Shown in pieces: positions 33,254-46,066 of a stretch of 64,000 nucleotides of DNA (position 1 is the stretch's first letter; each line of letters starts with the position of its first letter). Location of the stretch: NCBI GenBank assembly GCA_020631735.1, contig CM036160.1, positions 111,644,680 to 111,708,679 on the forward strand, given 5' to 3'. The notes under the pieces are model-generated. The model was not told where the DNA came from and did no database searches. It saw only the letters and a program-made list of their open reading frames with translations. Position numbers and translations under genes: made by a program. The DNA is from Saccharum officinarum. Lineage: Eukaryota > Streptophyta > Magnoliopsida > Poales > Poaceae.

Positions 33254-34353
33254 ATCCCATAGTGACACCCTTGGCTGTCTCCCACCAGCAGTTCATTCAT
33301 CCCAGCCAACCAATATTTATTCACGGGTAAATTTTGTGATCATGCAAAACCATGGAGTAGGTATCTGTGAGATAACAAACTTTAAGGCATTACCAGAGTA
33401 ATATCCCTTTCAACTGTGGTTGACAAGGGCTTGTAGTAAGCAGAGGAAACAAGAGAAGCACAAGTCCATAATATACCTTAACAGAACACCACAGTGAATT
33501 TGGCCACTGAACAAACTCATAATCACTGATTCCAGTAATTGTACCCGTGTATCTGGATTCTGGAACTGAATATATCTGGTCTGGTTAGACTGCTAATTAC
33601 CACTTATGACTGCGTAATCGCTAGTTCAGTATTCAGTGTAAGGAACGAGGTATATTGACATATGGCCTAAGCTGAAGATCTTGTTGGCGAATGAACTAAT
33701 GCTCAAAAGTAGACAATGTGTAGGAAAATGGGAAATGAACTCTAAAAGCAAAACCTATACAAGGTTGATATTGCAAACAGATTTGAACTTACCTAACCCT
33801 AGACTCTTCTGTCTTCTGTCTCAAAAGGCATCCTGAAACGCATCCCCACAGATATACGGGTATGATACACGGCCTCGACATATTTTGCAAGCGATATGGC
33901 AAAATCTGAAGGGCTTGCCCTGCAAAAGCAAATGTTAAAACATTTGACAGGAAAAGCGCCTGAAAAATAAATGGTTATAGAGGTTCTACCTTGGGTTGTA
34001 GAAAATAACCGGCTATTTGTCGAAGCAGCATGAGCAGCTGCAGCAAGAAGAGCGATATGCATGCTATCACTTGATAAGACTGAAGATGGCATGACAGTTT
34101 GTGGCCAATTTGCCCAGCAAATTCTCAGCAGAAGCTGATTATTGTCATTCCTGACAAGGCAATGAGAAATGTAAAAATCAACCAAACAGAAACCATCTGA
34201 TGGGAAGGAGACAGAACAAGATAGGAAGTGACTGTTTTGAATACTGGAAGTATGAACATACCAGATAAAAAAGGACAAAGTCACCAGCAAGGAGTTTCTT
34301 TGAACTTACAAAGACACTCCAGCCTGTAGTTAGAAGATGCCGCTTTGGCTGAC
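33254..34353 (-). pseudogene. Auxin response factor (ARF) pseudogene, 5'-truncated, introns retained
   Basis: Five exon remnants, in the order of an ARF gene, are read on the minus strand. 34353-34262 is the end of the B3 DNA-binding domain ([15 protein letters not shown]). 34150-33990 covers the link to the middle domain ([19 protein letters not shown]). 33919-33793 is the Auxin_resp domain ([19 protein letters not shown]). 33552-33477 reads GTITGISDYEFVQWPNS, and 33310-33254 reads the VGWDE / RQPRVSLW region. Most splice sites are still GT-AG. Lesions: about 4 nt missing before the FYNPR-coding stretch, a 7-nt duplication (cagaaga) after FETE, an in-frame tga in the last remnant, and loss of that exon's acceptor. 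The first half of B3 and everything upstream are absent. Retained introns point to a DNA-level duplication, not a retrocopy. The sequence resembles the ARF6/ARF8 clade. Confidence 0.88.
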
Positions 34354-35425
34354 CTGCATTAAGAACGGTATTTAGAAGGTTATGCAACAGCCCTTCCCGT
34401 GAAATGTACAGCAACACGTGTAACAATATTATTACACTAAGTACAAAAATGACAGCATGAAAGGCTGAAACATAGTTTTCAGGGAAGAGGGGTGGGGAGT
34501 TCAAAACAAATTTCTTAGGCTTTAAACTCAACAAATAACCATGTCAAACAAAGCGGAGGTTCCACTTTCATCTAAGGGAGGTTCCAAACATTTCTCATGA
34601 TATGCCCTTTTGCATGCCCCTTTGCAGAAGATAATTTTATTGCTGGGAAATGATTCATGAGACTTGCATGTTGAGCACATGGTCTAGCAAAATAAATATT
34701 GACACTTTATCAGTTGATAGATCCTATGAAGTAGAGCATGTGACCTTCACTTGATGAAATACATACATGTTCAGGATTGGTAGACTGATCTGGAGGCATT
34801 ACTGGGTCATCAATACTCCCAGTAGAATTATACAAATCAAGTTGGCAAATGATATCAGCATATAGCAATTTTGAATTTTGTTATTTGTTTCCTGGCACGC
34901 TGTAGTTCCTTCTCTGGTTTTTATTTTCTCTCGGCCGCTTGGAAAGGTGAACTTAATTAGTGTACTTTTTACTATCATGTTCTGAAAAGAAAATAAGGAC
35001 ACTAGATAACACATCAAATCAAAGACTCTAAATGTGCTTTAAGTATCACATGATAATTGGCTACCTTCATCTTGTTAATACAGAACTTGGAATTTCTATC
35101 AACTCCTAGAACTGCTTCAATCTTGACCCAGTGCCCAAATAACATAAAGCTACTAAGATTCTCCTTGGTCAATTTTTATCTTCAAATTAGTTAATGAGTA
35201 AAATTATATCTGGTTAGTCAAAACACATTTTTAACAGTACATAAAGTGATATGAGCAATGAATATATAAACATAATTTCACTAAGGTTGCAGGTATATAA
35301 GAACACTAGGTCAAAATAACTTACCATATCATCCTTAGATATAAATAATTCCTCATGATTTGCCTCCTCATACAAACCATACGTCACTGGCATCTTCCAA
35401 GAGAAAAGTAGACATGCTAAGAATG
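34354..35425. other. Gap between the ARF pseudogene and the PPR gene
   Basis: This is AT-rich sequence that may contain the PPR 3' UTR. No upstream ARF exon and no transposon were recognised. Confidence 0.45.
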
Positions 35426-38314
35426 TTAGCACTGGTTGTGCATCTTCATCTGACATGTTTTTCTATTCTGGTTGTATACAGCAGGACATGATTGTTTCAC
35501 ATCCTCAGACACATTGGTGAGCCGAAGTCCACGGATATGCATCTTATCATATATCTTTGAAATCTCTATCATGTTACCGCATCTAACATAACCTTGAATC
35601 AGCGTCCAGTATGTGACATAATTTGGATCTACATTATTCTCAATCATTTGATCAAGAAGTTTGATTGCTTCTTCCATATAACCATGAGTACAGAGACCAT
35701 TAATCAGTATAGAATAGGTGAACACAGTAGGCTGAATACCTTCCTCTATCATCCTTTGTTTTAGCTTAAAGGCCTCGGTTATGTAACCATCCTTGCAATG
35801 CTTATCAATTAATGTATTATAGGTGATAGCATTAGGGCATATACCCTTTGTCCGCAACTTCTTAAAAAGATTAACAGCCCTGGATAACTCCCCGGACTTG
35901 CAGAGACCATATATAAGAGAATTGTAGGTTACTATATTTGGAGTGAAACCAACACTCAACATTGTATCCCTCAGATCAAAAGCTACATCAACAAATCCTG
36001 AAGCAGAACAACCATGGATGAGGCTAGAATAAGTGAAATTGTCAGCAACAAACCCCTTGCTTTTTAGATCTGCAAACAATTTTTTAGCATCTTCAATCCT
36101 TCCCAATTTGCATAGACCAAAAATAACAATGTTCCACATGATTTTTGCAGACTGATAATTTCCACCAGCAACAGTATCAATGGCATTTGCTACTTTCCCT
36201 ATCTCTAGTCTGGGTGCACTGATATCTGGAATCATGTCAGTATCTACAAGATTTTGCAACACTAAATTTGCCTCATCAACCTTTCCCTTCCTGTAGAAAC
36301 AACTCACTAAAGCACTGCAAATAAAAAGATTTGGTGTCAGACCTTTCTCAACCATTTCAAGATATAAGTTATAGGCTGTATGCAGATCTCCCTCTTTACA
36401 CCATCCAGCAATCAGGGCTCCATATGTGACTGTGTTAGGAGAAAGTCCCCTAGTACTCATTTCAAAGAGTATATCATTCACCTTTCCATGTTGCTTAGCT
36501 ATGAAGTGTCCAGTTATCAAAGAATTGAACAATTCAACTGTAGGAGGAAAACCTAAATTTTCCATTTCATTCATAATGCGAGTAGCTCTATCCATGTCAC
36601 CTATCTTACAATAACCACTAACTAATGTTCTGTAAGTTATAATATCAGGAGGACATCTCCATTCCTTCATCCTGTCAACAAGCTCTTCTGCTTCTGACAT
36701 CCTCTCAATCTTACACAACCCATTGATAACTGTGTTAAATGTGGTTATATTTTTTGCTAGTCCCCTTACTAAGGTTTCTTTCCAAAGGTTTAAGGCCTTC
36801 TCAGTTTTACCTGCCTTGAAGAAACCATCAAGCAAGGTGCTACAACTGATTTCATTAGGTGCAACACCTTTCTTCAACATGAAGAACCACAGTCTAAGTG
36901 CATCATCAATTGAGCCAAGCGAGCAAAATCCTTTTAGGAGTGCATTATATGTTAATGTCGTCACCGTGAATCCATTCCTTAACATTGTACCATATGTTTC
37001 AAAAGCCTTGTTCATCAAACCCTTTCTGCAATACCCATCAACTAGGGTATTGTAACTGTATGTATCTGGCCTCACACCAACATCTTCCATTTCATGCAAA
37101 ATGTTATGTGCTTCCACCATTCTCCCCAACTTGCAATATCCATTAATCATCGTGTTATACACAAACAAATTAACCTGGAGCTTAGCATCCATCATCTCAT
37201 TCAATAATCGAGCTGCGTCCTCCATTCTTCCCATTTGGCAATAGCCATTGATCACTGCACCATAAACAGCCTCATCAACCACAAGCTGCTTATTCTTCCT
37301 AATCTCCCGAACAACCGCCTCAGCCTCCTCCATGTTCTTCTCATTACAATATCCCTTCACAAGCAATGTATATGTAACTATATTTGGTGACAAACCTCTC
37401 CCAGGCAGCGACTCCAACATCCTCCTTGCATCGTTGGTCTGCCCCACCTCACAATAGCCATTCATCACCGCATGATACGCCACTAGGTTCACCTCCACAC
37501 CCATCTTTCTCATCTCCTCCACAAACTCCAATGCATGCCCCACCCCCTTAACCCTGCAGTAAGCCTTTGCCATAATCGCCACCGTAAACTCGTCTGGCAG
37601 AGTCCCTGCACGCTGCATCTGCTCAAACACTGCCACTGCAGAGCTCAAGTCCCCAGTCTGTGCTAGCCTGTTAAGCATACTGTTGCAGGACCGCATGCTA
37701 GGGCGGCACCCGAGCGTCCGCATTTCGTCGAACACGTGGAGGGCAGCGTCGAGTTGGCCGGCGTTGACATGTGCTCGGAGGAGCAGGTCGAATGAGGCTG
37801 CGGAGAAGGAGAACTCCTTGTATACCTCGACGAGGTGCGGAAAGAGAGGCGGGGCCGGGGGCCGCGCGGAGAGGAGGGATGCCAGGATCGCGCGGGCGTC
37901 GGCGGAGCGGCGGGCGCGGGCGAGGATGTGGAGCAGCTGGGCGTGCGCGAGGAGGGAGGGGCGGGAAGCGGCGAGGCGGAAGAGGTGCAGCGCGGCGTCG
38001 GGGTCGAGGCGGACCCGGCGCAGCGCCGCGTGGAGGAGTGCAGGGGTGAGGGGGCCCGAGGAGGAGAGGAGGCGGGCGGCGGCGGAGAAGCGGTGGAGGA
38101 GGAGGAGGCGGGTGAGGCGGCCCAGGAGTGTGGCATCTGTAGCGGCGTCGGCCGAAGTTGGCGCGGAGGAGTGGATGCCGCGGCGGAGGAAGGAGAGCGA
38201 CAGGCGGCGGCAGAGTATCTTCTGGGGAGACGACGAGAGGGGATGGTCAGTGGCGGAGCTCGGCCAAGATTTTAGGTGGAGCAGAAGTGCAGAACGCTCC
38301 CCGCCGTTAGCCAT
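35426..38314 (-). CDS. P-class pentatricopeptide repeat protein
   Basis: A single exon of about 962 aa from the ATG at 38314. The frame is open to 38536, but the extra residues are arginine-rich and have no family support. The protein is a near-continuous array of roughly 20 PPR motifs of 35 residues (pattern VTYNTLIDGYCKxGxxxxAxxLxxEM), the first recognisable near residue 170. No E, E+ or DYW extension follows, so it is P-class. Such proteins bind organellar RNA one base per repeat and act in processing, stability or translation. The N-terminus (KILCRRLSLSFLRRGIHSS) is basic and serine-rich like a mitochondrial presequence, which suggests mitochondria. The overall layout resembles Arabidopsis At1g19290. 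The N-terminal third is very GC-rich and the remainder AT-rich, a gradient common in grass genes. Confidence 0.9.
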   Translation of the reverse strand: MANGGERSALLLHLKSWPSSATDHPLSSSPQKILCRRLSLSFLRRGIHSSAPTSADAATDATLLGRLTRLLLLHRFSAAARLLSSSGPLTPALLHAALRRVRLDPDAALHLFRLAASRPSLLAHAQLLHILARARRSADARAILASLLSARPPAPPLFPHLVEVYKEFSFSAASFDLLLRAHVNAGQLDAALHVFDEMRTLGCRPSMRSCNSMLNRLAQTGDLSSAVAVFEQMQRAGTLPDEFTVAIMAKAYCRVKGVGHALEFVEEMRKMGVEVNLVAYHAVMNGYCEVGQTNDARRMLESLPGRGLSPNIVTYTLLVKGYCNEKNMEEAEAVVREIRKNKQLVVDEAVYGAVINGYCQMGRMEDAARLLNEMMDAKLQVNLFVYNTMINGYCKLGRMVEAHNILHEMEDVGVRPDTYSYNTLVDGYCRKGLMNKAFETYGTMLRNGFTVTTLTYNALLKGFCSLGSIDDALRLWFFMLKKGVAPNEISCSTLLDGFFKAGKTEKALNLWKETLVRGLAKNITTFNTVINGLCKIERMSEAEELVDRMKEWRCPPDIITYRTLVSGYCKIGDMDRATRIMNEMENLGFPPTVELFNSLITGHFIAKQHGKVNDILFEMSTRGLSPNTVTYGALIAGWCKEGDLHTAYNLYLEMVEKGLTPNLFICSALVSCFYRKGKVDEANLVLQNLVDTDMIPDISAPRLEIGKVANAIDTVAGGNYQSAKIMWNIVIFGLCKLGRIEDAKKLFADLKSKGFVADNFTYSSLIHGCSASGFVDVAFDLRDTMLSVGFTPNIVTYNSLIYGLCKSGELSRAVNLFKKLRTKGICPNAITYNTLIDKHCKDGYITEAFKLKQRMIEEGIQPTVFTYSILINGLCTHGYMEEAIKLLDQMIENNVDPNYVTYWTLIQGYVRCGNMIEISKIYDKMHIRGLRLTNVSEDVKQSCPAVYNQNRKTCQMKMHNQC

Positions 38315-39844
38315 TGCCGGCGCCGCTCCTCCGCTCGCCCCCGGTGCCCGCGCGGGAGGGAGGAGGCCGCCAGCGCTTCGCGTCCTCATCCTCGTCCTCG
38401 AGACCTGCGCCGCCGTCCTCGACCGTGCCCCGCGCCAGGTCCGTGCGGAGAGACGGGGGCCGGCCTGGGATGTGCTTGACTTGAACGCGACCCGCGCCGC
38501 CTCCCTCTCGAGTCTCGACTCTCGACTGTGCCGCACCGCCTGCCTCCCTCTCGACTGCGCGTACGCGCCCTGAATGGCTGAACATTGAGCCTGGCCCGTC
38601 CCAGCCTCTCCAGGCCCACTCGTTCATGCAAACGCTGGACGAGTGGACGTTTGGTTGCCCGCCGTTCGATAGAGACAGGCCCATACGAGATGCTGTTTGG
38701 ACACACTCAAAACTCAAACAGCCCACGTAGTACCATATTACAAAGATTTCATTTGAATATTGTAATAATAAATCTAGTGTTTGAATATTATAGTAGGATT
38801 CATCTGCCATAATCACCTGCTTGCAGCTATTGACCCCGCGTGCATGCGTGTTACAGCAGAGGGGCACGAGCGGCAGGAGCGAGAGCGGACGCACATGCGA
38901 AGGCGGCCCCGTGTGAGCGCGCATGTACGGAAACGGAGCGGCGTGGATCCCACATGGCGGACGGGCGCGCGAGCTTCCAGACGATAGCGCCCGATCGAAC
39001 GTCGGGAATGGATTTCCTAGGAGCTAGGCTCTCGCCTCTCGGGCCATTTTGCGTCACTCACATCCGGCTGCAGCACTTCACCGGCCAGGCTGCGTTGTAC
39101 TGTATCCGTCGTATATCCTAGTTGTATTTCTGAAAATAAGAAACGAGTCCAAGGACGTAGTCCACGTCGGGAGATGAGTCTCGTACGTGGAAAACTTGAT
39201 AAGGGCACTTTCGTCTATACGGTTTTTTGAGAAACAAGAAAAAAGAGACAAAATGGCAACAAAAAAAAAAGCACATGTTTGGGCTGGCATTTTTGGTTGC
39301 GAAGCCCATTGTTTCGGATGACAAAAATCAAAATTTCTCTTTTATCATATTAAATCTTAATTTTCTTTGAAATATATTAATGTCTTAGATTATGCTAATC
39401 ATATACCAATATCATCATTATCGTACTAATATCTTGCATCCCACAAGCTTGCCTATTTCATTCTGCCCTGTTCGTTTCGCTAAAATTTAGCTTATATTGA
39501 TTAGTTGTGAGAGAAAAACACTGTTTCTCAGAACTCAGGCTCGTGCCAGAACGATTTGTTGCAAAAGTAAAAGCAATGATCCCAACAGTTTGGGTAATCG
39601 CGTCTCACGCATGTGATGGTGATCATCTGCGAGGTTGCAAACACCCAACCGATTCACGACCACGCAACAGAAGAAGACGGTGGCCGGAGCAACAAGCAGG
39701 TAAATCGAACTATAGAAGTCCATGTATTAGCTATATCATTATCATATGGTGTTCAACGGTGAGTAGAGACCATTTAGTAACAAGAATTTACATCTAGTCT
39801 GGTAAAGAACAGGTCACTGCCTAACTGATCTAGTAAGCTCCATG
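38315..39844. other. Intergenic region between the PPR and CAMTA genes
   Basis: The GC-rich 5' flank of the PPR gene (38315-38580) is followed by mixed sequence. A fragment at about 39468-39530 (ccctgttcgtttcgctaaaa, gtgagagaaaaacactg) is MITE-like. No gene is seen; open frames on either strand lack recognisable domains. Confidence 0.45.
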
Positions 39845-42800
39845 TCACGAAATAGTCGACATCGAGGCATCGCCATCATCCCGGCATAGCTCCTCCAATT
39901 CAGCCATGAAATCACCCCCATCGGTGCCAGCTGAATCAGCCAGCATCCTGTCCTGCATCGCCTGTCCAAACGTCAACAGCATAGACAGTAAGATTGATCG
40001 CTACTCAAGCTTGTTCAAGCGAGGGCTTGAGAAAATCAGGCAACTACTATGTTAGAGAAAAGGGAGGACCTGGGACTCTTGTAGGCTGTTAACACAGGCT
40101 TGCAGCCTGCGGTACTGGTCTCTTGCTTCAGGATACTGATTCATCGAACGCACACGAGCCAGTGCTCTTTGCAACCTGCCTTCAGCCTGTTTCCTGCCAT
40201 CCTTCAAAAAATCATATTCATCCTCAGCCTCAGCCTTTGCAGGTTGGATCTGCCATGATGGACCTTCAAGTTGTTTCTCAGGTTGGAAACCTTCGAGTTG
40301 CTTCTCAGGTTGGAAACCTCGCAGACCCCTTCTCTTTCTCCTCCACCTCAGTATGACTTTCTCCACGATGCCGACAGACCAGACTACCTTCCGATAGTTT
40401 TTCCTCACCTGATGTCCACGTACATGGGCCTAACAAACAAGAGAGTATTCTTAGATACTGGGAAGAAACAGGGGATGGGAATTTTACAGCTACAGCTGTA
40501 CTTGACAGCCTAATTTAATGTGATGGTTCTAAATCATCATCAAATAAATGTAACGTCTGAAACTGAAACATCAAGAACTTCACAGGGAAGAGATAAGCCC
40601 AATATCCAAAAGTGTGCCTCAAATAACTACTATGACCACAAACTTGACTTTGGGCTGCTGTTTCATCAAATACAAAATTATAATTACCAGTGGCTGAAAA
40701 ACCTTGCTTCACCATGGAAGTGGAACTTGGAAAGATTTCCATAACGAGAAAAAAAAATCCAACAGGAGTAGGCCATTAGTTTGATGTAAATGACTAAAAA
40801 CAGTGATTTCTCAAATTAACTATTTCAAAAATGGTAAACAGAGTACCAATATAACCTAACTTTCATAAGGTTATATGAGATTTCAGACCCAAAAAATTAA
40901 ACTAGCAAATAGAAATTACCTGTATCTTCACAATTTTTTGCCGGATAATCATAAACTCTTTTCTTCCTTTCCATCCTCTAAACTTGTTTTGGATACGAAC
41001 AGCAGCAGAATGCAAATCACCATGTCCAGGTTTCGGATTTCTAAGGGAAACAAGTGAAAGTGTGCGTTCATCAGACAATCCACAATCATCATCTCCATAT
41101 TCAATAACCTTCTTTCTGTGAAATGATTCCACCCTAAAAGCTTGGAATATTCTGGCTGCAGCTTGAGTTGATTTACGAACTGCACCAAGTGAATCTTTTA
41201 AGGACTCTTCCTGAGAATTGACACAAGCAAGCTGAGAAGAACTTGGTTCTGCAAAATCTTCAGATTCTGTTGCTGTTAATCCACATATTTCTTCCACATT
41301 GCCACCCTGCGACTCTTTTAGTGTAAGAGCTGAGAGGTGACTTGTCAAAGCAGACTCTGCAAGAAAACCAGCAATGCCTTTGTAACCATTTTCTGATGCT
41401 AAATCAGCAGGAGTTCTTCCAGATGGATACTGCTGTGTTGGATCTGTTAAAGGACCAGGTGCAGCTCCGTTTGCTATCAGGGCACCTACTGTCCGCTCCC
41501 TAAAATTACAGAAATACCATAAAGTCAAGCATGGAAGGGCAGATAAAAAAATCATGAGGAAAATTATTTTAGAAATACCTTCCACAAGATGCAGCCCAGT
41601 GAAGTGCAGTCCATCCACGAATATCCCTGAAGTTTATATTTACTCCTGCAGCAACTATTGGTTTGATAGCCCAATCATAGCCAAGTGCAGCTACTAAATG
41701 AATGGCACCTTGTCCTTCCTTGCCTAGGACATTTGGACCTTTTCCATCATCATGTATCTTATGGATAAGCCAATAATACAGCTTTTCTTTCACCTGTTTC
41801 TCAACATTCTGATCCCGTACAGTGGACAATTCCTTCTCATCAGATGGCAATGCCAGATTGGACAGATTATCGTCAAGCATCAATGTATTGATAGTGTCAA
41901 TCAACTCAGACTTATTTCCATTACTCAAGACATACTTTTCATAGTCTTCTTGTTCCAGGGAAAGTAACTTATCAAGGCGGATATGTAAATGCATTTCATT
42001 TATGCCGGTAGTATGCTGATCTGAAGTATCCATATAATGGGTCTCAGAATCGCGGAACTCAAATTCTCGCACTTCACTACAAGCTACTCTATTTGAACAT
42101 GTCACATAAAATGGAACTCGTCCAGAGCAATGTACTGGTGTATAGCAACGCAAGGAGCCATCCACTAAAACATCAGCAGAGACTTCAGCATCTCCAAACA
42201 TACAAGACCACCTGCAATTTTCCACATCTTCTTTTTTTGCCAAAAATGTACCAGTAATTAAGACCTGCATTGTGTAAGAAGGAAAAAAAATCAATGCTAA
42301 TTAATAGTGCAGTAAGCTTTGGACGCCTCATGCCCTCATATTCATATATATTAGGGCCCACAAACATATGGAAGATGGAACAAACCTTGGTTTTTGTGCC
42401 ATTGTATGCCCAGCTTGGAGATACATCAATAATACTGAAGAGCTGGTCTTGGGAAAGTGAGGGGCTGACTACAAATGCATCCAACTGCTCATTAATAGGT
42501 ATACTAGATCCATCAGCAACATTCACAGTTTCCGTAGTACTCCAGAAAGCATCAGAACTGGACTTGATATCCAAATCAGCAACCTCTGGAAGCTCATTGT
42601 TCATCCACCTTGAAAAGCTGTCGAATTTCTTCAAACCATCTGGCTCCATCTTAAAGAGATCTGATGATGACTGCTTTAAAAGTGGATACCTGACACTTTG
42701 ATCTGAATAACCATCATTCTCTGCCTGAAAATAGAGGGTTACATCATACCAGTCCATGGAAATAGGTAAACTTCCCATGCCCTACGGCATCATTCTTAAG

Positions 42801-45800
42801 ATACTACAGTAAATTGCAACACAGATATATTGAACTATTCAAGACAATTTTAGAAAGCTAGGAATCTAGAATATAAGTGCACTGCTGAAGTTAGTCCTTT
42901 CTACTGAGTAATTTGACATAATAAGCCAACAGTGGTCACTGAAAAATGAAAAGTTGAAGCACCTAGTGTTTTTAATGGAAAAAAAGGATGGCAACCCAAG
43001 GTACTAGTAAATAGTTCTCCTGGGTCATGTTCTATGTGGCATCCAAACTGGAGGTGCTTATAGCTTTCAATAGTGCACTGCTATGATATTCCAGAGCTAA
43101 GGGACTCACACCTCTGCAGGTGGACTTGACAACTGACTGTCACAGAAACGAATATTTGCAGAGAAGTTACCCACCAGCAGCAGAAACTATAATGCTTTTA
43201 GAGACATTGAGGAAGACGAGAAAATAGCAAATCACCTTTGAGGACGTTATGCCTGCTGCACTAAGTGCATCAACTTCCTTTTGCGTGAGATTGTTGGTGT
43301 AGAGCGCCTCAGACATAAATGTCTGCAAACCATCCTCCAGACTGTTACCCAATGTTGCAACAGAAGAAGAGAGTGTCGACTCCATGAAGCCGCCTGGATA
43401 TTCTGGAAATGGTTCACCCAACAGCACTGAATCAATTGAAGTTTTGGGACCACCTCCTAACTCAGAGCTAGTTTCATTGAACACACTAGCTATGTCATTG
43501 CGAGTGGCAAAATGATTGGTTAAGTTAGCTCCCGTAGGTTGCATTTCACCAAGATAACCTGCAGCTGTAGAAAATCAAACATGAGCTAAAAGCCAACATT
43601 TATATATAACATTTGATGGTGGAGTAAAAAGCTTGCCTCGATTATTTACAGAAACACTTGGAGATGAAGCACCAAATAAGTTACCCATCATGATACCATC
43701 CACAGGCTGCTGCATCTCAGTGAAAGGGTGGTATCTGGAGCTTGCTCGAGAATTATCTGTTGCAGCAAATTTTGCATTAGAGACACTAAACAGTTATTGT
43801 TTATCATGCAGCGTTTAATGTATACTTAGTACAGATGATGCAGAACGAAGATAGAGAAACAGCAAGACCTGTTTCAGCATCTTCATATTCCGAAATCTGT
43901 CCACTAATTGGGCTTTCAGCATCCATAGATTGGGAGGCTACCTGGCTCTGACTAGCGAAAGAGTTAGAACATGCAGGACTATCAGCATTAGATAATCCTG
44001 CATTCTCTTCAGCTTCTTTAGCACGATTGAAACTTTGTTTGACACCCTGCAAAAAAAAAAGGCAATCAGATATGGAAATAAAATATTCTTAAATAAGGCT
44101 TGGATCAGAGCAAAAACTGAATTCAGAACATTCTTGCACCCTAACAGAATGTCTTTCAATGCCAGAAATAATTTATTTTGTAGTTAGCAAGTGATCTGGA
44201 GAGCAGGGTACTGCAGAGTGGGCAGTGAGCTTTCAGTTTACAAATATTCATGCACTGGTCTAGACTATTTGTCACAATTGGAAGTCACTTTTTATCCCAT
44301 CAATTGTTATCTCCTTTTTCCATCAGGAGGTCATGTGGCTATCGTAAGTGTACGAGTAGACGTAGATGCCAGCAATGTTGGCATTGATGGTGAACGAATA
44401 TGAGCTTTTCAGCTGGCACTTAAAAAAACTTCAAAGGAAATAGAGAGATACAAATTCATCATGTGAAAGCAAACATACCTTGATTTCAAGGTAGTGAACA
44501 AGAACAATATTCATGAAACCCCTGGAAAACAGGATAATAATCATTATCATTTCAATTTTATTATGGGATCATCACAACAATCAGCCTGCTGTATGAATAG
44601 ACTTTAAAAGTTTATTTATGTTATATAGTCAGTTAAGCTACAACACTGTATCTAGACTTACTCTTCAAGCAGCCAATATGTTCGTCTTTGGAAGTTCTCA
44701 TTCTCCTCACCATGGGCATAATAGCAATGTAGTACATCAACACTGCCAACCTAAAATGACAAGGTTTCAGCTTGAGTAATCGAGTGGCAGAACCACAGTC
44801 AATAGCAATGGATAGCCAGATACAAGAAAAAAATAGCAGTCATTTGGCAGCGCCATGCAATTCCCGTCATCCTTTCTATTAATATATATATATATATATA
44901 TATTATAACAATTGTTTCATAATGACTAGCAGCAATGTAAATCTTATATTGCTAATTTATGTAAATTGTATATTTCCGATCGGAGGAAGTAAACATTTTT
45001 TTACTGGCATCATAAAAGAAATATCAGTGACCCCATGAACTGACTCAATGTTCACTAGCTTATAAGTTAATGAAATGAAAATCTCAACCACTTCCTCCAC
45101 CTCCGGTCACAGAAGAATGTCATCAATAAAAACAGAACTTATAACTTCTGAACTTTTGACCACTTGCATCTACATTGGATGTATGAAAAGAAATTGCCTA
45201 GATTTTCCTTACTTCAAAATAATAATATCATGCAGTATCTAAAACAATCTACGCCCAGAAAATAATGACACTAATTCGGAGCATTTCAAAAACCACAGCA
45301 GTAGCCACCATGTATTTAATTTCTTCAAATTTTAATAAGAAAAGGAGCTCTGTATGCACTAACTTTAAGCTTCTCATGAGCTTCTTTAACTGTTTTTCCA
45401 TCCTTTTTCTTTCTCCAGTTGTGTCCATCCTTCCTAAAGTATCTCAATATTTTCCGATCAAACAGAAACAGTGAACCACCTGAGAAATTTTCAAGCAAGG
45501 AACAGAAGTATTAGTACATCAGTCAACACCCAAAAAGAATGAAAGCTCATTGCAAAGTGCGATCAGATGATAACATAAACAAACTCGCCAACTACGATCT
45601 GGTCCGATTGGAAGGTAATGGTGTCTGATGTCATTAACAAATGATTGGTGACAAAAGAATTAATGGTCCCTAATCTTCTAAAAGTTCAATGACAAATTAG
45701 CATGGTTGATGCTTGAGAAGTTAATACATTATATGAAATATATGTTTTAATATAAAAGATCATCAGAATGTATCCATGATGCCATTTGCATGATTAAGTA

Positions 45801-46035
45801 TATGGCACCTAAGCACGAATCTATGGCATCCAACAAAACAAAAAAGGAAATTAGTAAAACTGGAGTCCTCATGTTCCATAGAAAACAGAAGAATATATCT
45901 TCCTACAGCATAAAAATTCTCAGAATGCATCCACTACACTAGCATCCTATATGCCAATGCCACCAGAGCACAAGTCTACAGCATCCAGCATACCTAAAAG
46001 GACTAACTGGCTAGCACTGCATGCTGACATGTTCT

Positions 46036-46066
<31 letters not shown>

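Noticed and set aside
38315..38536. Extended PPR start at 38536
   Set aside because: The added 74 residues are arginine- and alanine-rich and unlike family members. The ATG at 38314 is followed by a plausible organelle presequence. The extension is not excluded.
37683..38573. Plus-strand 296-codon frame over the PPR N-terminus
   Set aside because: It is a GC-driven antisense shadow of the PPR gene with arginine-rich nonsense composition.
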